Below, piece after piece: positions 1 through 7,889 of a stretch of DNA of 33,794 nucleotides. The notes beneath the pieces are model-generated. The model made no database searches, was not told where the DNA came from, and saw nothing but the letters and a program-made list of their open reading frames with translations. Position 1 is the first letter of the stretch. Each line of letters starts with the position of its first letter. Source of the stretch: Pseudomonadota bacterium. Its GTDB lineage: Bacteria > Pseudomonadota > Gammaproteobacteria > Pseudomonadales > Moraxellaceae. The position numbers and the translations under genes were made by a program. The stretch spans positions 1 to 33,794 of the forward strand of contig CAUJHL010000043.1 in NCBI GenBank assembly GCA_963204705.1, written 5' to 3'.

Positions 1-1015
1 CCTGTAAAATTTGCTGGTACTGGTCACGGGGAAGCCGAGGGCCGTATTGCTGTACCACGGCAGCCGCAATCAGTGAGGCCAGCAAACCGCAGTCACTCAG
101 AGTGAAATTCTGGCTAAGGCCATACAGGAAGCCACCAGCAAAGGCGTCACCTGCACCGTTGGTATCCACCACATCCACCACGGTCTGTGCGGAAACCGGT
201 TGAATCAGGCCGACGGCTTCTTCAGGACGCTCACCGACGTTGCGTTGCCCGATCAGTGCGCCATTCGCACCCATGGTTACGACCACCACTGGGCTGAATC
301 GGTGCAGTTCGGCAATGGCGTCATTGATGTCCAGACGATCGCTAAAAAGACGCGCTTCTTCCTCGTTGCAAAACAGTATGTCCACGCCATCGCCCAAGAG
401 ATCCAGCAAGCCTTCCCGGCAATGCACCACCATGGAAGGATCGGAAAGGCTCAGGGCAATTTTGGTCTGTTGCTCGCGTGCCTGAGCTCTAAGCTGAATC
501 ACCGCCGCGCGGGCTGAAGGGCTAGAAGCCAGGTAACCTTCAATGTAAAGCATGGCGGCATGTTGAAAGCGCGTAGCATCTACCTGTTCTGATGACAAAT
601 CGGTCGTGATGCCCAGGTGCGTGTGCATGGTGCGTTCACCGTCTGGGCTGACCATCACCAGACAAGTGCCGGTTTGACCCAGTCCACGGGAAAGCGGGGA
701 GGTCTGAACCCCTGCTGCGGCAAGATCCTTGAGATAAAAATCCCCGAGGGCATCATTGCCCACCCGACAGGCATAAAATACGGTACTTCCCAGTGCGGCC
801 ACGGCAAAAGCAGTATTGGCTGCTGAGCCACCCCCGGCCACTCCCGCTGGTGTTGTATGATCGTTCAGCCGGTCAGCCATGAGTTGCTGATTCAGTCCAT
901 CACTCAGGTGCATGGTTCCCTTGTTGAGCTGATACAGCCCCAGAAAGGCATCATCAATCGAAAATTCCTGATCGACCAGGGCATTGCCGATCGCATACAG
1001 ATCAAGAGTGGGCAT
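1..1015 (-). CDS. PfkB-family sugar/nucleoside kinase, adenosine kinase-like (3' end cut by window edge)
   Basis: The reading frame opens at an ATG at 1015 and stays open to the window edge, so the C-terminus is missing (about 338 codons visible). The N-terminus reads MPTLDLYAIGNALVD, followed by a Gly-rich GGGSAANTAFA stretch typical of the PfkB substrate lid and site. The PfkB signature 2, DTNGAGDAFAGG, lies near residue 285 and carries the catalytic Asp and the anion hole. The family transfers phosphate from ATP to a sugar or nucleoside hydroxyl; the overall layout resembles the adenosine kinase (cd01168-type) branch used in purine salvage, but substrate cannot be fixed from motifs alone. 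It is transcribed away from the M16C peptidase gene, with a 486-base intergenic region between them. The family call is firm; adenosine as substrate is an inference. Confidence 0.85.
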   Translation of the reverse strand, partial: MPTLDLYAIGNALVDQEFSIDDAFLGLYQLNKGTMHLSDGLNQQLMADRLNDHTTPAGVAGGGSAANTAFAVAALGSTVFYACRVGNDALGDFYLKDLAAAGVQTSPLSRGLGQTGTCLVMVSPDGERTMHTHLGITTDLSSEQVDATRFQHAAMLYIEGYLASSPSARAAVIQLRAQAREQQTKIALSLSDPSMVVHCREGLLDLLGDGVDILFCNEEEARLFSDRLDINDAIAELHRFSPVVVVTMGANGALIGQRNVGERPEEAVGLIQPVSAQTVVDVVDTNGAGDAFAGGFLYGLSQNFTLSDCGLLASLIAAAVVQQYGPRLPRDQYQQILQ

Positions 1016-1501
1016 GGGTGTGGCCTTTAAGCTGTTGTTATGGCAAACAGTTTGACGCGAGTTTGCGTAAATGACTATTTGGGTTTGGTATCATTGCCTT
1101 CGAACAATGGCCAAAACAGTGACGCAGCTCGCATAATTGTTTAGGGCGACCTGAAATTCTTCCTCATGAAGTGATTCATCAGATTGAAAAACGGGTGATT
1201 GCGCCCCATTTTTCAGGTCACTTCAGGTTGTACACTGGGGTTAATTCGGTGCAGGCAGACACACCTACCCAAGTCGATACACCCACGAAACGTTAAAACA
1301 GGAAGGTTAAAACAGGAATGCCGCAGCCCCCTTTTATTCACGGAAGCAGCGCAAGTTTTACGGAAGAAGCACAAGCTTGTTGTCCACAAATTTCATGCGG
1401 CATGGGCTGATACTGCCCGCGGTTGAATAGCATTTCACCTGTATTTTTCCTAACGTGCAAGCGTCCAGAGCCGAAGCGTTTATCAATAGATTGGAGCCTC
1501 C
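1016..1501. other. Intergenic region with short tandem and inverted repeats
   Basis: No convincing gene is seen in these 486 bases between two divergent genes, so both promoters should lie here. A perfect 9-base inverted repeat, GACCTGAAA (1148-1156) and TTTCAGGTC (1211-1219), encloses a small inner hairpin ATGAA-gtga-TTCAT. Further right are a 13-base direct repeat GTTAAAACAGGAA (1292-1304 and 1306-1318) and an imperfect 20-base tandem repeat beginning ACGGAAG (1340-1359 and 1360-1379; 16 of 20 bases equal). The 75-codon frame across this region has no family features and is regarded as spurious. Confidence 0.5.
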
Positions 1502-4500
1502 ATGCGCACTGAACAGACCGAAATTAATGGCAGTAAAATCAGCGGCACCAGTGCCAACGCGCCTAAGCCCTTACACACAGAGCCTCTACACCCCGCCTTT
1601 GAGTTTGTCCGTAGCCAGACGATTCCATCGCTCTCGATCGAACTGATCGAAAGCCGCCATAAGGTGACGGGCGCGACGCATTTCCATTTAGCCACCGATA
1701 ATGATGAAAATGCCTTTCTGGTAGCATTTCGCACCCAACCGATGGATTCGCGAGGCATTGCGCACATTCTGGAGCACACCACTCTTTGTGGCTCGGAAAA
1801 ATACCCTGTACGCGATCCGTTTTTTTCGATGATTCGTCGTTCGCTGAATACCTTTATGAATGCGTTCACGTCTGCGGACTGGACGGCGTATCCCTTTGCC
1901 AGCCAAAACCGCACGGATTTTTTCAATCTATTATCGGTGTATCTGGACGCAACGTTCTTCGCCAATTTGAATCCGCTGGATTTTGCGCAGGAAGGCATCC
2001 GGGTAGAGCTGGACAATGGCAAGCCGGTGTTTAAGGGCGTTGTCTTTAATGAAATGAAAGGCGCGATGAGCTCGCCCAATGATCAGCTGTACTATCGGCT
2101 AGCGCATCATTTGTACCCATCATCCACCTATCACTACAACTCCGGTGGCGATCCTGCGGTGATTCCGGATCTGACGTATGAGGATTTGCTAGCGTTTTAT
2201 CAAACGCATTATCATCCTTCAAACGCCGTGTTTATGACGTTTGGCAATCTGCCACTGGCCGAATTGCAGGCCCAGTTTGAGGAACAGGCGCTCAACCGCT
2301 TTGATGCGGGCAGGGCTTTGCAGTCTACACCCGAGCAGCGCTTTACCGAGCCCCGTCGCGTGGTCGATGGCTATACGCTCGATCAGGAAAATGCCAGTGG
2401 CCAGACCTTTCATCAGCTGGCCTGGTTGCTGCCTCCCAGCACGAATACGGAGTTGCGGCTGGCCTTGCGCCTTATGGAAGGAATTTTGCTCGAGCATTCG
2501 GCATCGCCGTTGCGTCAGTATCTGGAAACCAGTGGGCTGGGCAGTGCGCCCGCGCCGATGCTGGGACTGGATGACAGCAATTATGAAATGACGTTTATGG
2601 CGGGCATTCGTGGCAGTGAGCCTGAAAAAGCCGCCGAGCTGGAAGCAGGCGTGCTAGCCGTACTGGAGCAAGTGGCCTCTGCGCCGATCGACCCAGAACA
2701 CATTGAGTCGGTGCTGCATCAGATTGAGCTGAATCAGCGGGAAATTACCGGCGATGGCTTTCCGTATGGCCTGCAGCTGATTTTGAAAAGCCTGGGCAAT
2801 GCCATTCATGGCGGGGATGTACTGCGGGTCTGGCAACTGGATGATTTGCTCTCCGGTCTGCGCGCACAGCTGAAAGACCCGATGTGGCTGCCCGGATTGA
2901 TCCGTACCCATCTGATTGATAACCCGCATCGCGTCCTGCTGACCTTGCAGCCGGATGCCACGCTGAGCAGCAAACAAGCCGAGGCCGAACAGCACCGTCT
3001 GGAATCCCTGGCTGCCACCCTGACTGAGCCAGAAAAACAGGCACTGCAGGCACAACAGGAAGCGCTCGCCGCACGTCAGGCGCAAGTGGACGATATCAGC
3101 CTGCTGCCCAAGGTGGGTCTGGAGGACATTCCAGCCGATTTACACATTGCCCAGGGTGAGTGCATCGGTCTGCAAACAGCACAGGGCGAGCGCCCATTGC
3201 ATCGCTATGCCGCTGGAACCAATGGACTGTATTACGTCAAGGTGCTGCTGAGCCTGCCGGCGCATTTGTTGGGAAATCCCTTGCTGCCGCTGTATAGCCA
3301 GTTAGTGGGCGAGCTGGGCGCAGGCGAGCGGGATTATCTGGAGGTTCAGGAAGCGCAAGCGGCACAGTGCGGTGGCATCTCGGTTGGCTTGTCTACCCGC
3401 ACTAGCTTGCACGACAGTGGCGACATTTCGGCATTTCTCATGGTGTCTACCCGCGCGATGGTCAGTCATCCTGAAGCGCTGGGCCTTCTACAGCAGGTGT
3501 TTAATCAATGCCGCTTTGATGAATCCAGCCGCATTCTGGATTTGCTGATGCAACGCAAGGCGCGCTGGGAGGCCTCACTGTCCGGTAATGGCCATGCGTA
3601 TGCCATGCAAACGGCGTCGCGGGACATGAGTGCGCTGGCCAGGGCGGAATATCGCATGGCAGGGCTGCCTGCGCTGCAGTGGCTGCGTGAGGTGCTGAAA
3701 GAGGCAAGTCCTGACAGTGAGTCGCTGAGGGCCGTGCAACTGGGCCTACAGGCACTGCATCAGGAAATTCTGTCTTTACCCCGTCAGTTTTTACTGGTGG
3801 CCGAAAGCGATCAGCTGGATTCATTGACATCTGAGCTGGGTCGTGTCTGGCAACAAGAATTGCTACCGATGCGTTTGCCGTTTACTACCACTGGCGATAC
3901 TTCAGGCGATGCTGTATTACCTTCCATTGAACAATGGGCTGCGTCTGCAATGGATCAATCCTGGCTCATTCAGGCCTCCGTGCAATTTTGTGCCGAAACC
4001 TATCCTGCCGTGCCTTCAGGCCACGCCGATGCGCCCGCGCTGATGGTGCTTGGGCCCTATCTGCGCAATGGCTTTTTGCATCGTGCGCTTCGCGAGCAGG
4101 GTGGGGCCTATGGTGGCGGAGCGGGGTATGACTCCAATGCCTGCACCCTGCGTTTTTACAGTTTCCGAGATCCCCGGCTGGCCGAGACCTTTGAGGACTT
4201 TGGCAAAAGTATCCAGTGGCTATTGAACGAACCACAGGAAGCCTACCAGCTGGAAGAAGCCATTTTGGGGCTCATTGCAGGGATGGATAAGCCGGGTTCG
4301 CCAGCCGGAGAGGCGATCAGTGCCTGCCTGTCCTCCCTGCACGACCGCACACCGGAGGTGCGCAGGCAATTGCGTAAAGCCTTGCTTGGCGTGACGCTGG
4401 AGGATCTGCAGCGGGTTGCGAGGCGGTATGTTCAACCCGAATTACGGGTGCGTTCGGTCGTGGCTCCCTTTGCCAAGGCAGAGGCGGTGCAGCAGCTCGG

Positions 4501-4522
4501 CCTGAGCGCAACGAGTCTGTGA
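1502..4522 (+). CDS. M16C zinc metallopeptidase, PreP/presequence-protease-like
   Basis: This 1006-residue protein has the inverted zinc motif HILEH (H88, E91, H92) with the third ligand expected at E184 in VFNEMKG. This is the arrangement of the M16C subfamily (presequence protease PreP, falcilysin), which encloses and degrades unstructured peptides in a two-lobed chamber. The length of about 1000 residues fits a full M16C enzyme with both halves. The second half keeps the substrate-binding Arg/Tyr type segment around REQGGAYGGG (about residues 866-875). A Gln/Glu/Ala-rich stretch near residues 490-525 is the likely M16C-associated hinge helix. No signal peptide is visible, so it is probably cytoplasmic. 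The start ATG is preceded by GGAG. A terminator-like hairpin follows. Physiological substrate in bacteria is not shown by the sequence. Confidence 0.93.
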   Translation: MRTEQTEINGSKISGTSANAPKPLHTEPLHPAFEFVRSQTIPSLSIELIESRHKVTGATHFHLATDNDENAFLVAFRTQPMDSRGIAHILEHTTLCGSEKYPVRDPFFSMIRRSLNTFMNAFTSADWTAYPFASQNRTDFFNLLSVYLDATFFANLNPLDFAQEGIRVELDNGKPVFKGVVFNEMKGAMSSPNDQLYYRLAHHLYPSSTYHYNSGGDPAVIPDLTYEDLLAFYQTHYHPSNAVFMTFGNLPLAELQAQFEEQALNRFDAGRALQSTPEQRFTEPRRVVDGYTLDQENASGQTFHQLAWLLPPSTNTELRLALRLMEGILLEHSASPLRQYLETSGLGSAPAPMLGLDDSNYEMTFMAGIRGSEPEKAAELEAGVLAVLEQVASAPIDPEHIESVLHQIELNQREITGDGFPYGLQLILKSLGNAIHGGDVLRVWQLDDLLSGLRAQLKDPMWLPGLIRTHLIDNPHRVLLTLQPDATLSSKQAEAEQHRLESLAATLTEPEKQALQAQQEALAARQAQVDDISLLPKVGLEDIPADLHIAQGECIGLQTAQGERPLHRYAAGTNGLYYVKVLLSLPAHLLGNPLLPLYSQLVGELGAGERDYLEVQEAQAAQCGGISVGLSTRTSLHDSGDISAFLMVSTRAMVSHPEALGLLQQVFNQCRFDESSRILDLLMQRKARWEASLSGNGHAYAMQTASRDMSALARAEYRMAGLPALQWLREVLKEASPDSESLRAVQLGLQALHQEILSLPRQFLLVAESDQLDSLTSELGRVWQQELLPMRLPFTTTGDTSGDAVLPSIEQWAASAMDQSWLIQASVQFCAETYPAVPSGHADAPALMVLGPYLRNGFLHRALREQGGAYGGGAGYDSNACTLRFYSFRDPRLAETFEDFGKSIQWLLNEPQEAYQLEEAILGLIAGMDKPGSPAGEAISACLSSLHDRTPEVRRQLRKALLGVTLEDLQRVARRYVQPELRVRSVVAPFAKAEAVQQLGLSATSL

Positions 4523-4617
4523 ATCAGTCAACTTGTTTTTTTGAATAATCAGCCTGTAACGGGAAATGGTCAATAAGGTCCATATGCTGATGAGTGATCT
4601 TTTGCTGCTAACAAAAA

Positions 4618-4639
4618 CCAGTCAGTGAAGACTGACTGG
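4618..4639. terminator. Bidirectional intrinsic terminator between convergent genes
   Basis: A perfect 9-base stem, CCAGTCAGT and ACTGACTGG, closes a 4-base GAAG loop. On the minus strand it is followed by TTTTTG, serving the acyl-CoA dehydrogenase; on the plus strand it is followed by CTTGTTTTA, serving the M16C peptidase. Confidence 0.85.
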
Positions 4640-4706
4640 CTTGTTTTAGTGAGCTTTGCTGTGTGGCTTTGATCAAACGGCGCAGATCAACTGCCGCAAC
4701 TAACGC

Positions 4707-5879
4707 TTACAGCGTCCGCGAAATCAGTTCTTTCATGATTTCATTGGTACCGGCGTAAATCCGGTGTGCGCGGTTATCGACGTAAGCACGGGCAACCGGA
4801 TATTCCATCATAAATCCGTAGCCGCCATGCAGTTGCACACATTCATCCACGATGCGGTTGACCATATCGGATAGCCAGTATTTGGCGGCACAGGCGGCTT
4901 CAACGGACAAGGTGCCTTTGACTTGTTCGGCCATGCATTTGTCAGCATAGGCACGGCCGATATCAATCTGGGTGCGAATTTCGGCCAGCTTGAAACGGGT
5001 GTTCTGAAACGCCCCAATGGGTTTGCCAAAGGCTTTGCGATCCTTGGTGTATTTGACGGTGTGGGCAAATACTGCTTCTGCTGCCGCCTGTGACATCAGA
5101 CCGACCATCAGGCGTTCCCAGGCCAGCTCTTTCATCAGCATGATAAAGCCCATGCCCGGCATGCCGAGTAGATTGGATTTTGGGACACGGACATTGTCAA
5201 AAAACAGCTCACAGGTGTCCTGTCCGTGCATACCGACCTTTTTCAAGGGCTTGCCTTTGCTAAAGCCCGGGCTCTTGGCATCCATGATCAACAGTGAAAT
5301 ATTGGCCGCGCCCTTGTCGCTGTTGCCGGTTTTTACTGCCACAACAGCCATGTCACACAGATAGCCATTGGTAATAAAGATTTTAGAGCCATTCACCACA
5401 TAGTCGTCTCCGTCCTCGACGGCGGTGGTGCGGATACTTTGCAGGTCAGAACCCGTACCCGGCTCAGTCATGGCAATCGCGCCCACGACTTCACCCGTGG
5501 CCATACGAGGGAGCCAGCTTTTTTTCTGCTCCTCATTGCCAAAATTCAGAATGTAATTGGCAACAATATCGGAATGCAGCGCAAAGCCAGAGGCGGAGTC
5601 CAGCGCATAGGCCTGTTCTTCCATCAAAATCGCGCTGTATAAGCGATCGACGCCACTACCGCCATATTCTTCAGGCATGGTCGCGCACAGTAATCCCAGC
5701 TCACCCGCTTTGTTCCACAAATGGCGGTCTATGTGCTGCTGTTCAGCAAAGCGTTCCTGATGCGGCCCCAGTTCAGTTTCAAAAAAACGGCGCGCGGTGT
5801 CCCGAAAGGCTTCATGCTCCGGGCCATACAAGGTACGCGGAATCATCGGGGGCAGAGGGCGTTCAAAACTGACGGACAT
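4707..5879 (-). CDS. Acyl-CoA dehydrogenase, LCAD/IVD-type active site
   Basis: The 390-residue FAD flavoenzyme has the length of the short/medium/long-chain acyl-CoA dehydrogenase family, which introduces the alpha-beta double bond in acyl-CoA and passes electrons to ETF. The FAD/substrate motif MTEPGTGSD is at 137-145 and the DRKAFGKPI segment at 280-288. The position that carries the catalytic Glu in MCAD-like enzymes is Ala here (YAGTNE, 375-380). The helix-G motif ELAWERL instead carries a Glu at 255, matching the LCAD and isovaleryl-CoA dehydrogenase arrangement. The C-terminus [15 protein letters not shown] closely recalls LCAD. Start ATG is the longest and fits the family. The gene is apparently monocistronic, ending at a strong shared terminator. 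Chain length or branched specificity cannot be decided here. Confidence 0.93.
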   Translation of the reverse strand: MSVSFERPLPPMIPRTLYGPEHEAFRDTARRFFETELGPHQERFAEQQHIDRHLWNKAGELGLLCATMPEEYGGSGVDRLYSAILMEEQAYALDSASGFALHSDIVANYILNFGNEEQKKSWLPRMATGEVVGAIAMTEPGTGSDLQSIRTTAVEDGDDYVVNGSKIFITNGYLCDMAVVAVKTGNSDKGAANISLLIMDAKSPGFSKGKPLKKVGMHGQDTCELFFDNVRVPKSNLLGMPGMGFIMLMKELAWERLMVGLMSQAAAEAVFAHTVKYTKDRKAFGKPIGAFQNTRFKLAEIRTQIDIGRAYADKCMAEQVKGTLSVEAACAAKYWLSDMVNRIVDECVQLHGGYGFMMEYPVARAYVDNRAHRIYAGTNEIMKELISRTL

Positions 5880-6221
5880 AGCGATTCTCAGCTGTTTTCA
5901 TTGCAGGAGCGGGTTAGGCCAGCCCGTGGCTGGCGGTGGTTGACCCTGAGTAAACGCGCTTTGGCCCTTGCCGACAATGAGCGGATTTGCCAAGTGAGTG
6001 CGTAAGCTGAGCGCTTCGGTCAATGATTGGCAAAAGTGCTCGCAGATAAGCGGGGCAGTGGTGGGTTTGCTCAGAATTTTGAGGGGCTGGCAAAATAGCG
6101 AGTCGGCTAAGCAGAATATTCGCTGAATATTGTCATTTTAGCTAAAACGGCTAAAATGGATGAAATAGCTGCTCTTTACTATTTTTCTGCATTCAGAATC
6201 TTTTACCACAAGGAGTTCATG
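5880..6221. other. Divergent intergenic region, acyl-CoA dehydrogenase / toxin-antitoxin
   Basis: The region carries no supported gene. Near the dehydrogenase start is a compact perfect hairpin, GCCAGCC-cgt-GGCTGGC (5918-5934), which would lie in that gene's 5' leader on the minus strand. Near the other end is the toxin-antitoxin promoter/operator, listed separately. Two AATATT copies (6115-6120 and 6126-6131) sit just upstream of that operator. Confidence 0.5.
6130..6158 (+). promoter_or_regulatory. Toxin-antitoxin promoter overlapped by operator palindromes
   Basis: A sigma-70-like pair TTGTCA (6130-6135) and TAAAAT (6152-6157) with a 16-base spacer lies 65 bases before the antitoxin start. 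The spacer and -10 are covered by a 12-base perfect palindrome TTTTAGCTAAAA (6136-6147) and by a 9-base inverted repeat CATTTTAGC (6134-6142) / GCTAAAATG (6150-6158). That gives three GCTAAAA-type half-sites. Autorepression by the antitoxin or the antitoxin-toxin complex is the inference, as is usual for type II modules. Confidence 0.65.
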
Positions 6222-6452
6222 ATGCTAACCCTGACATCTTCTGAAGCTCAAAATACCTTTGGGACGGTGATAGACAAATCTCAGCGTGAAATCGTCTCCG
6301 TCACTCGCCGTGGGCGGGTGGCAACGCTCATCATGTCACCGGAAGTGTTGGAAGACTATGTGGATGCCCGGCTAGCCATGCAGGCAGCGGAACAGGGGTT
6401 CGCAACCGACGAAGAAACCGCTGAGTTTCTAAGCACGCTTCAGCATGCTTAA
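6222..6452 (+). CDS. Phd/YefM-family antitoxin
   Basis: A 76-residue protein with the Phd/YefM pattern: an N-terminal segment LTSSEAQNTFGTVID (DNA-binding fold), then EIVSVTRRGRVATLIMSPE, typical of the beta-strand region, and an acidic C-terminal tail that would neutralise the toxin. Two adjacent ATGs occur at 6219 and 6222; AGGAG at 6211-6215 gives 6 bases of spacing to the second, which is preferred. A longer frame from 6156 would start inside the operator and is unlikely. The stop overlaps the toxin start by 8 bases, which points to translational coupling. The antitoxin is expected to bind its own promoter and be degraded under stress; that is family knowledge, not visible here. Confidence 0.9.
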   Translation: MLTLTSSEAQNTFGTVIDKSQREIVSVTRRGRVATLIMSPEVLEDYVDARLAMQAAEQGFATDEETAEFLSTLQHA

Positions 6453-6729
6453 GTATCGGTTTACGCGACAAGCCCTGGCTTTTTTGAAAAAAATTCCACC
6501 AAAACACGCTCAGCAAATTGTTGCCAAAATCGAAAAACTTGCCAGTGATCAAAACTCAGTTCCCAGTATTCAACTTGAAGGATTCCCTCATCTGAGGCGT
6601 GGCAAATCCGGCGAATACCGATTCATTTTCCAGTTCACCGAGGGCACAGTGACAGTATACGTGCTGAAAATCGGTAAAAGGAACGACGGTGAGGTTTATA
6701 AACATCTAGAGCAGTTGGCTGGGGACTGA
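6445..6729 (+). CDS. RelE/ParE-superfamily toxin
   Basis: A 94-residue basic protein directly follows and overlaps the Phd/YefM antitoxin. It has the RelE/ParE fold signature: N-terminal YRFTRQALAFLKKIP helix region, a GEYRFIFQF strand and a C-terminal VLKIGKRNDGEVYK segment, equivalent to the common VLxxGHRxxVY ending. Such toxins are ribosome-dependent mRNA endonucleases (RelE branch) or gyrase inhibitors (ParE branch). Its pairing with a Phd/YefM partner favours the RelE/YoeB-like mode, but the exact branch is uncertain. The pair sits between two unrelated metabolic units, as expected of a laterally acquired module. The frame is intact. Confidence 0.9.
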   Translation: MLKYRFTRQALAFLKKIPPKHAQQIVAKIEKLASDQNSVPSIQLEGFPHLRRGKSGEYRFIFQFTEGTVTVYVLKIGKRNDGEVYKHLEQLAGD

Positions 6730-6766
6730 GCCTTTTCCGAAGGTTTGCCTGACTGCTGAAAAGGCT
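6729..6766 (+). terminator. Possible terminator hairpin after the toxin gene
   Basis: A perfect 9-base stem AGCCTTTTC / GAAAAGGCT with a 20-base loop begins at the toxin stop codon and is followed by TTTG. The loop is long and the T-run short, so function is uncertain. Confidence 0.4.
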
Positions 6767-6959
6767 TTGTACCGAATTTTGCCCCGTCATCAAACGGTGC
6801 ACTGAAACCACTTAAGTAGTATGAAACACAGTCTGGAGGGTCCAGCTGTGTCTTTTGCAAATTCCTCAGTACGCTTATCCCTCAGACACTACACCTTGTC
6901 GCCTGAACACGGCATACTTGCGCCTATTTGCCGGGCTGCTGCTGGAACCTGACGACCGC

Positions 6960-7889
6960 ATGGATATTTTCATACAACAATTGGCCAATGGACTCATCAT
7001 TGGCAGCATTTACGCACTGATTGCCCTGGGTTACACCATGGTCTATGGCATTCTTGGCCTGATCAATTTTGCCCATGGCGATGTGGTGATGGTCGGTGCC
7101 ATGACCACGATTTCGCTGTTTGGCCTGTTGCTTGGCCTACTGACCGGACTGCCGGCTGGCGTAGTGCTGGTGCTGGCGGTAGTGATTGCCATGCCGCTGT
7201 GTGCGGCACTCGGGTTTGGCATTGAACGGATCGCATATCGGCCTTTGCGTCATGCGCCGCGCCTGGCACCACTGATTACCGCGATTGGCGTGTCGATCGT
7301 GCTGCAAAATCTGGCGATGCTGATCTGGGGAAGGGGCTACAAATCGTTTCCAGACGTGCTGTCGGTTGAGCCCTTTGTGTTTTTGGGCGCACACATCACG
7401 ATGTATCAGGCTGTCACGTTTTTTCTTTCCCTGATTCTCATGGTGGGGCTGTGGTTTCTGGTGCAGCAAACCCGTCTGGGCCGCGCCATGCGGGCAACCG
7501 CGCAAAATGAAAAAGTCGCTGCCCTGATGGGTGTCAACGTCAATCGGGTCATCAGTCAGGTGTTCATGATTGGATCGGCACTGGGCTGCATCGCTGGGGT
7601 CATGTACACCGCGAGTTATGGGCAGGCTCAGGCGAGCATGGGGTTTTTGCTCGGCCTCAAGGCATTTTCTGCAGCGGTGCTGGGTGGTATCGGCAATATT
7701 CGCGGGGCGCTTTTAGGCGGTTTTTTGCTGGGCCTGATCGAAGCCTTTGGTGCAGGCTATCTGGCGGATCTGACCGGTGGCTTTATGGGCAGTGAATATA
7801 AGGACGTGTTTGCCTTTCTGGTGTTGATTGCGGTGCTGATGGTACGGCCCTCGGGTCTGCTCGGTGAAAAAGAATCGGAGCGTGCCTGA
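6960..7889 (+). CDS. livH: Branched-chain amino acid ABC transporter permease LivH
   Basis: LivH-type inner membrane permease of the HAAT family, forming the translocation channel with LivM. From the ATG at 6960 it gives 309 residues, the usual LivH length, beginning MDIFIQQLANGLIIGSIYAL, which matches family N-termini; the frame could extend upstream by 35 codons to 6855 but that extension is hydrophilic and atypical. The conserved segments YALIALGYTMVYGI, INFAHGDVVM and the late GLKAFSAAVLGGIGNIRGA are all present, with about eight membrane segments. The Shine-Dalgarno sequence is weak. It is the first gene of the liv operon, and its stop overlaps the livM start (TGATG). Confidence 0.93.
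   Translation: MDIFIQQLANGLIIGSIYALIALGYTMVYGILGLINFAHGDVVMVGAMTTISLFGLLLGLLTGLPAGVVLVLAVVIAMPLCAALGFGIERIAYRPLRHAPRLAPLITAIGVSIVLQNLAMLIWGRGYKSFPDVLSVEPFVFLGAHITMYQAVTFFLSLILMVGLWFLVQQTRLGRAMRATAQNEKVAALMGVNVNRVISQVFMIGSALGCIAGVMYTASYGQAQASMGFLLGLKAFSAAVLGGIGNIRGALLGGFLLGLIEAFGAGYLADLTGGFMGSEYKDVFAFLVLIAVLMVRPSGLLGEKESERA

Noticed and set aside
4660-4700. TTGATCAAA as an FNR/Anr box
   Set aside because: The spacing does not match TTGAT-N4-ATCAA, and it lies between convergent gene ends where no promoter is expected.
6156-6221. N-terminal extension of the antitoxin
   Set aside because: It would begin inside the operator, has no Shine-Dalgarno sequence, and the AGGAG before 6219/6222 marks a better start.
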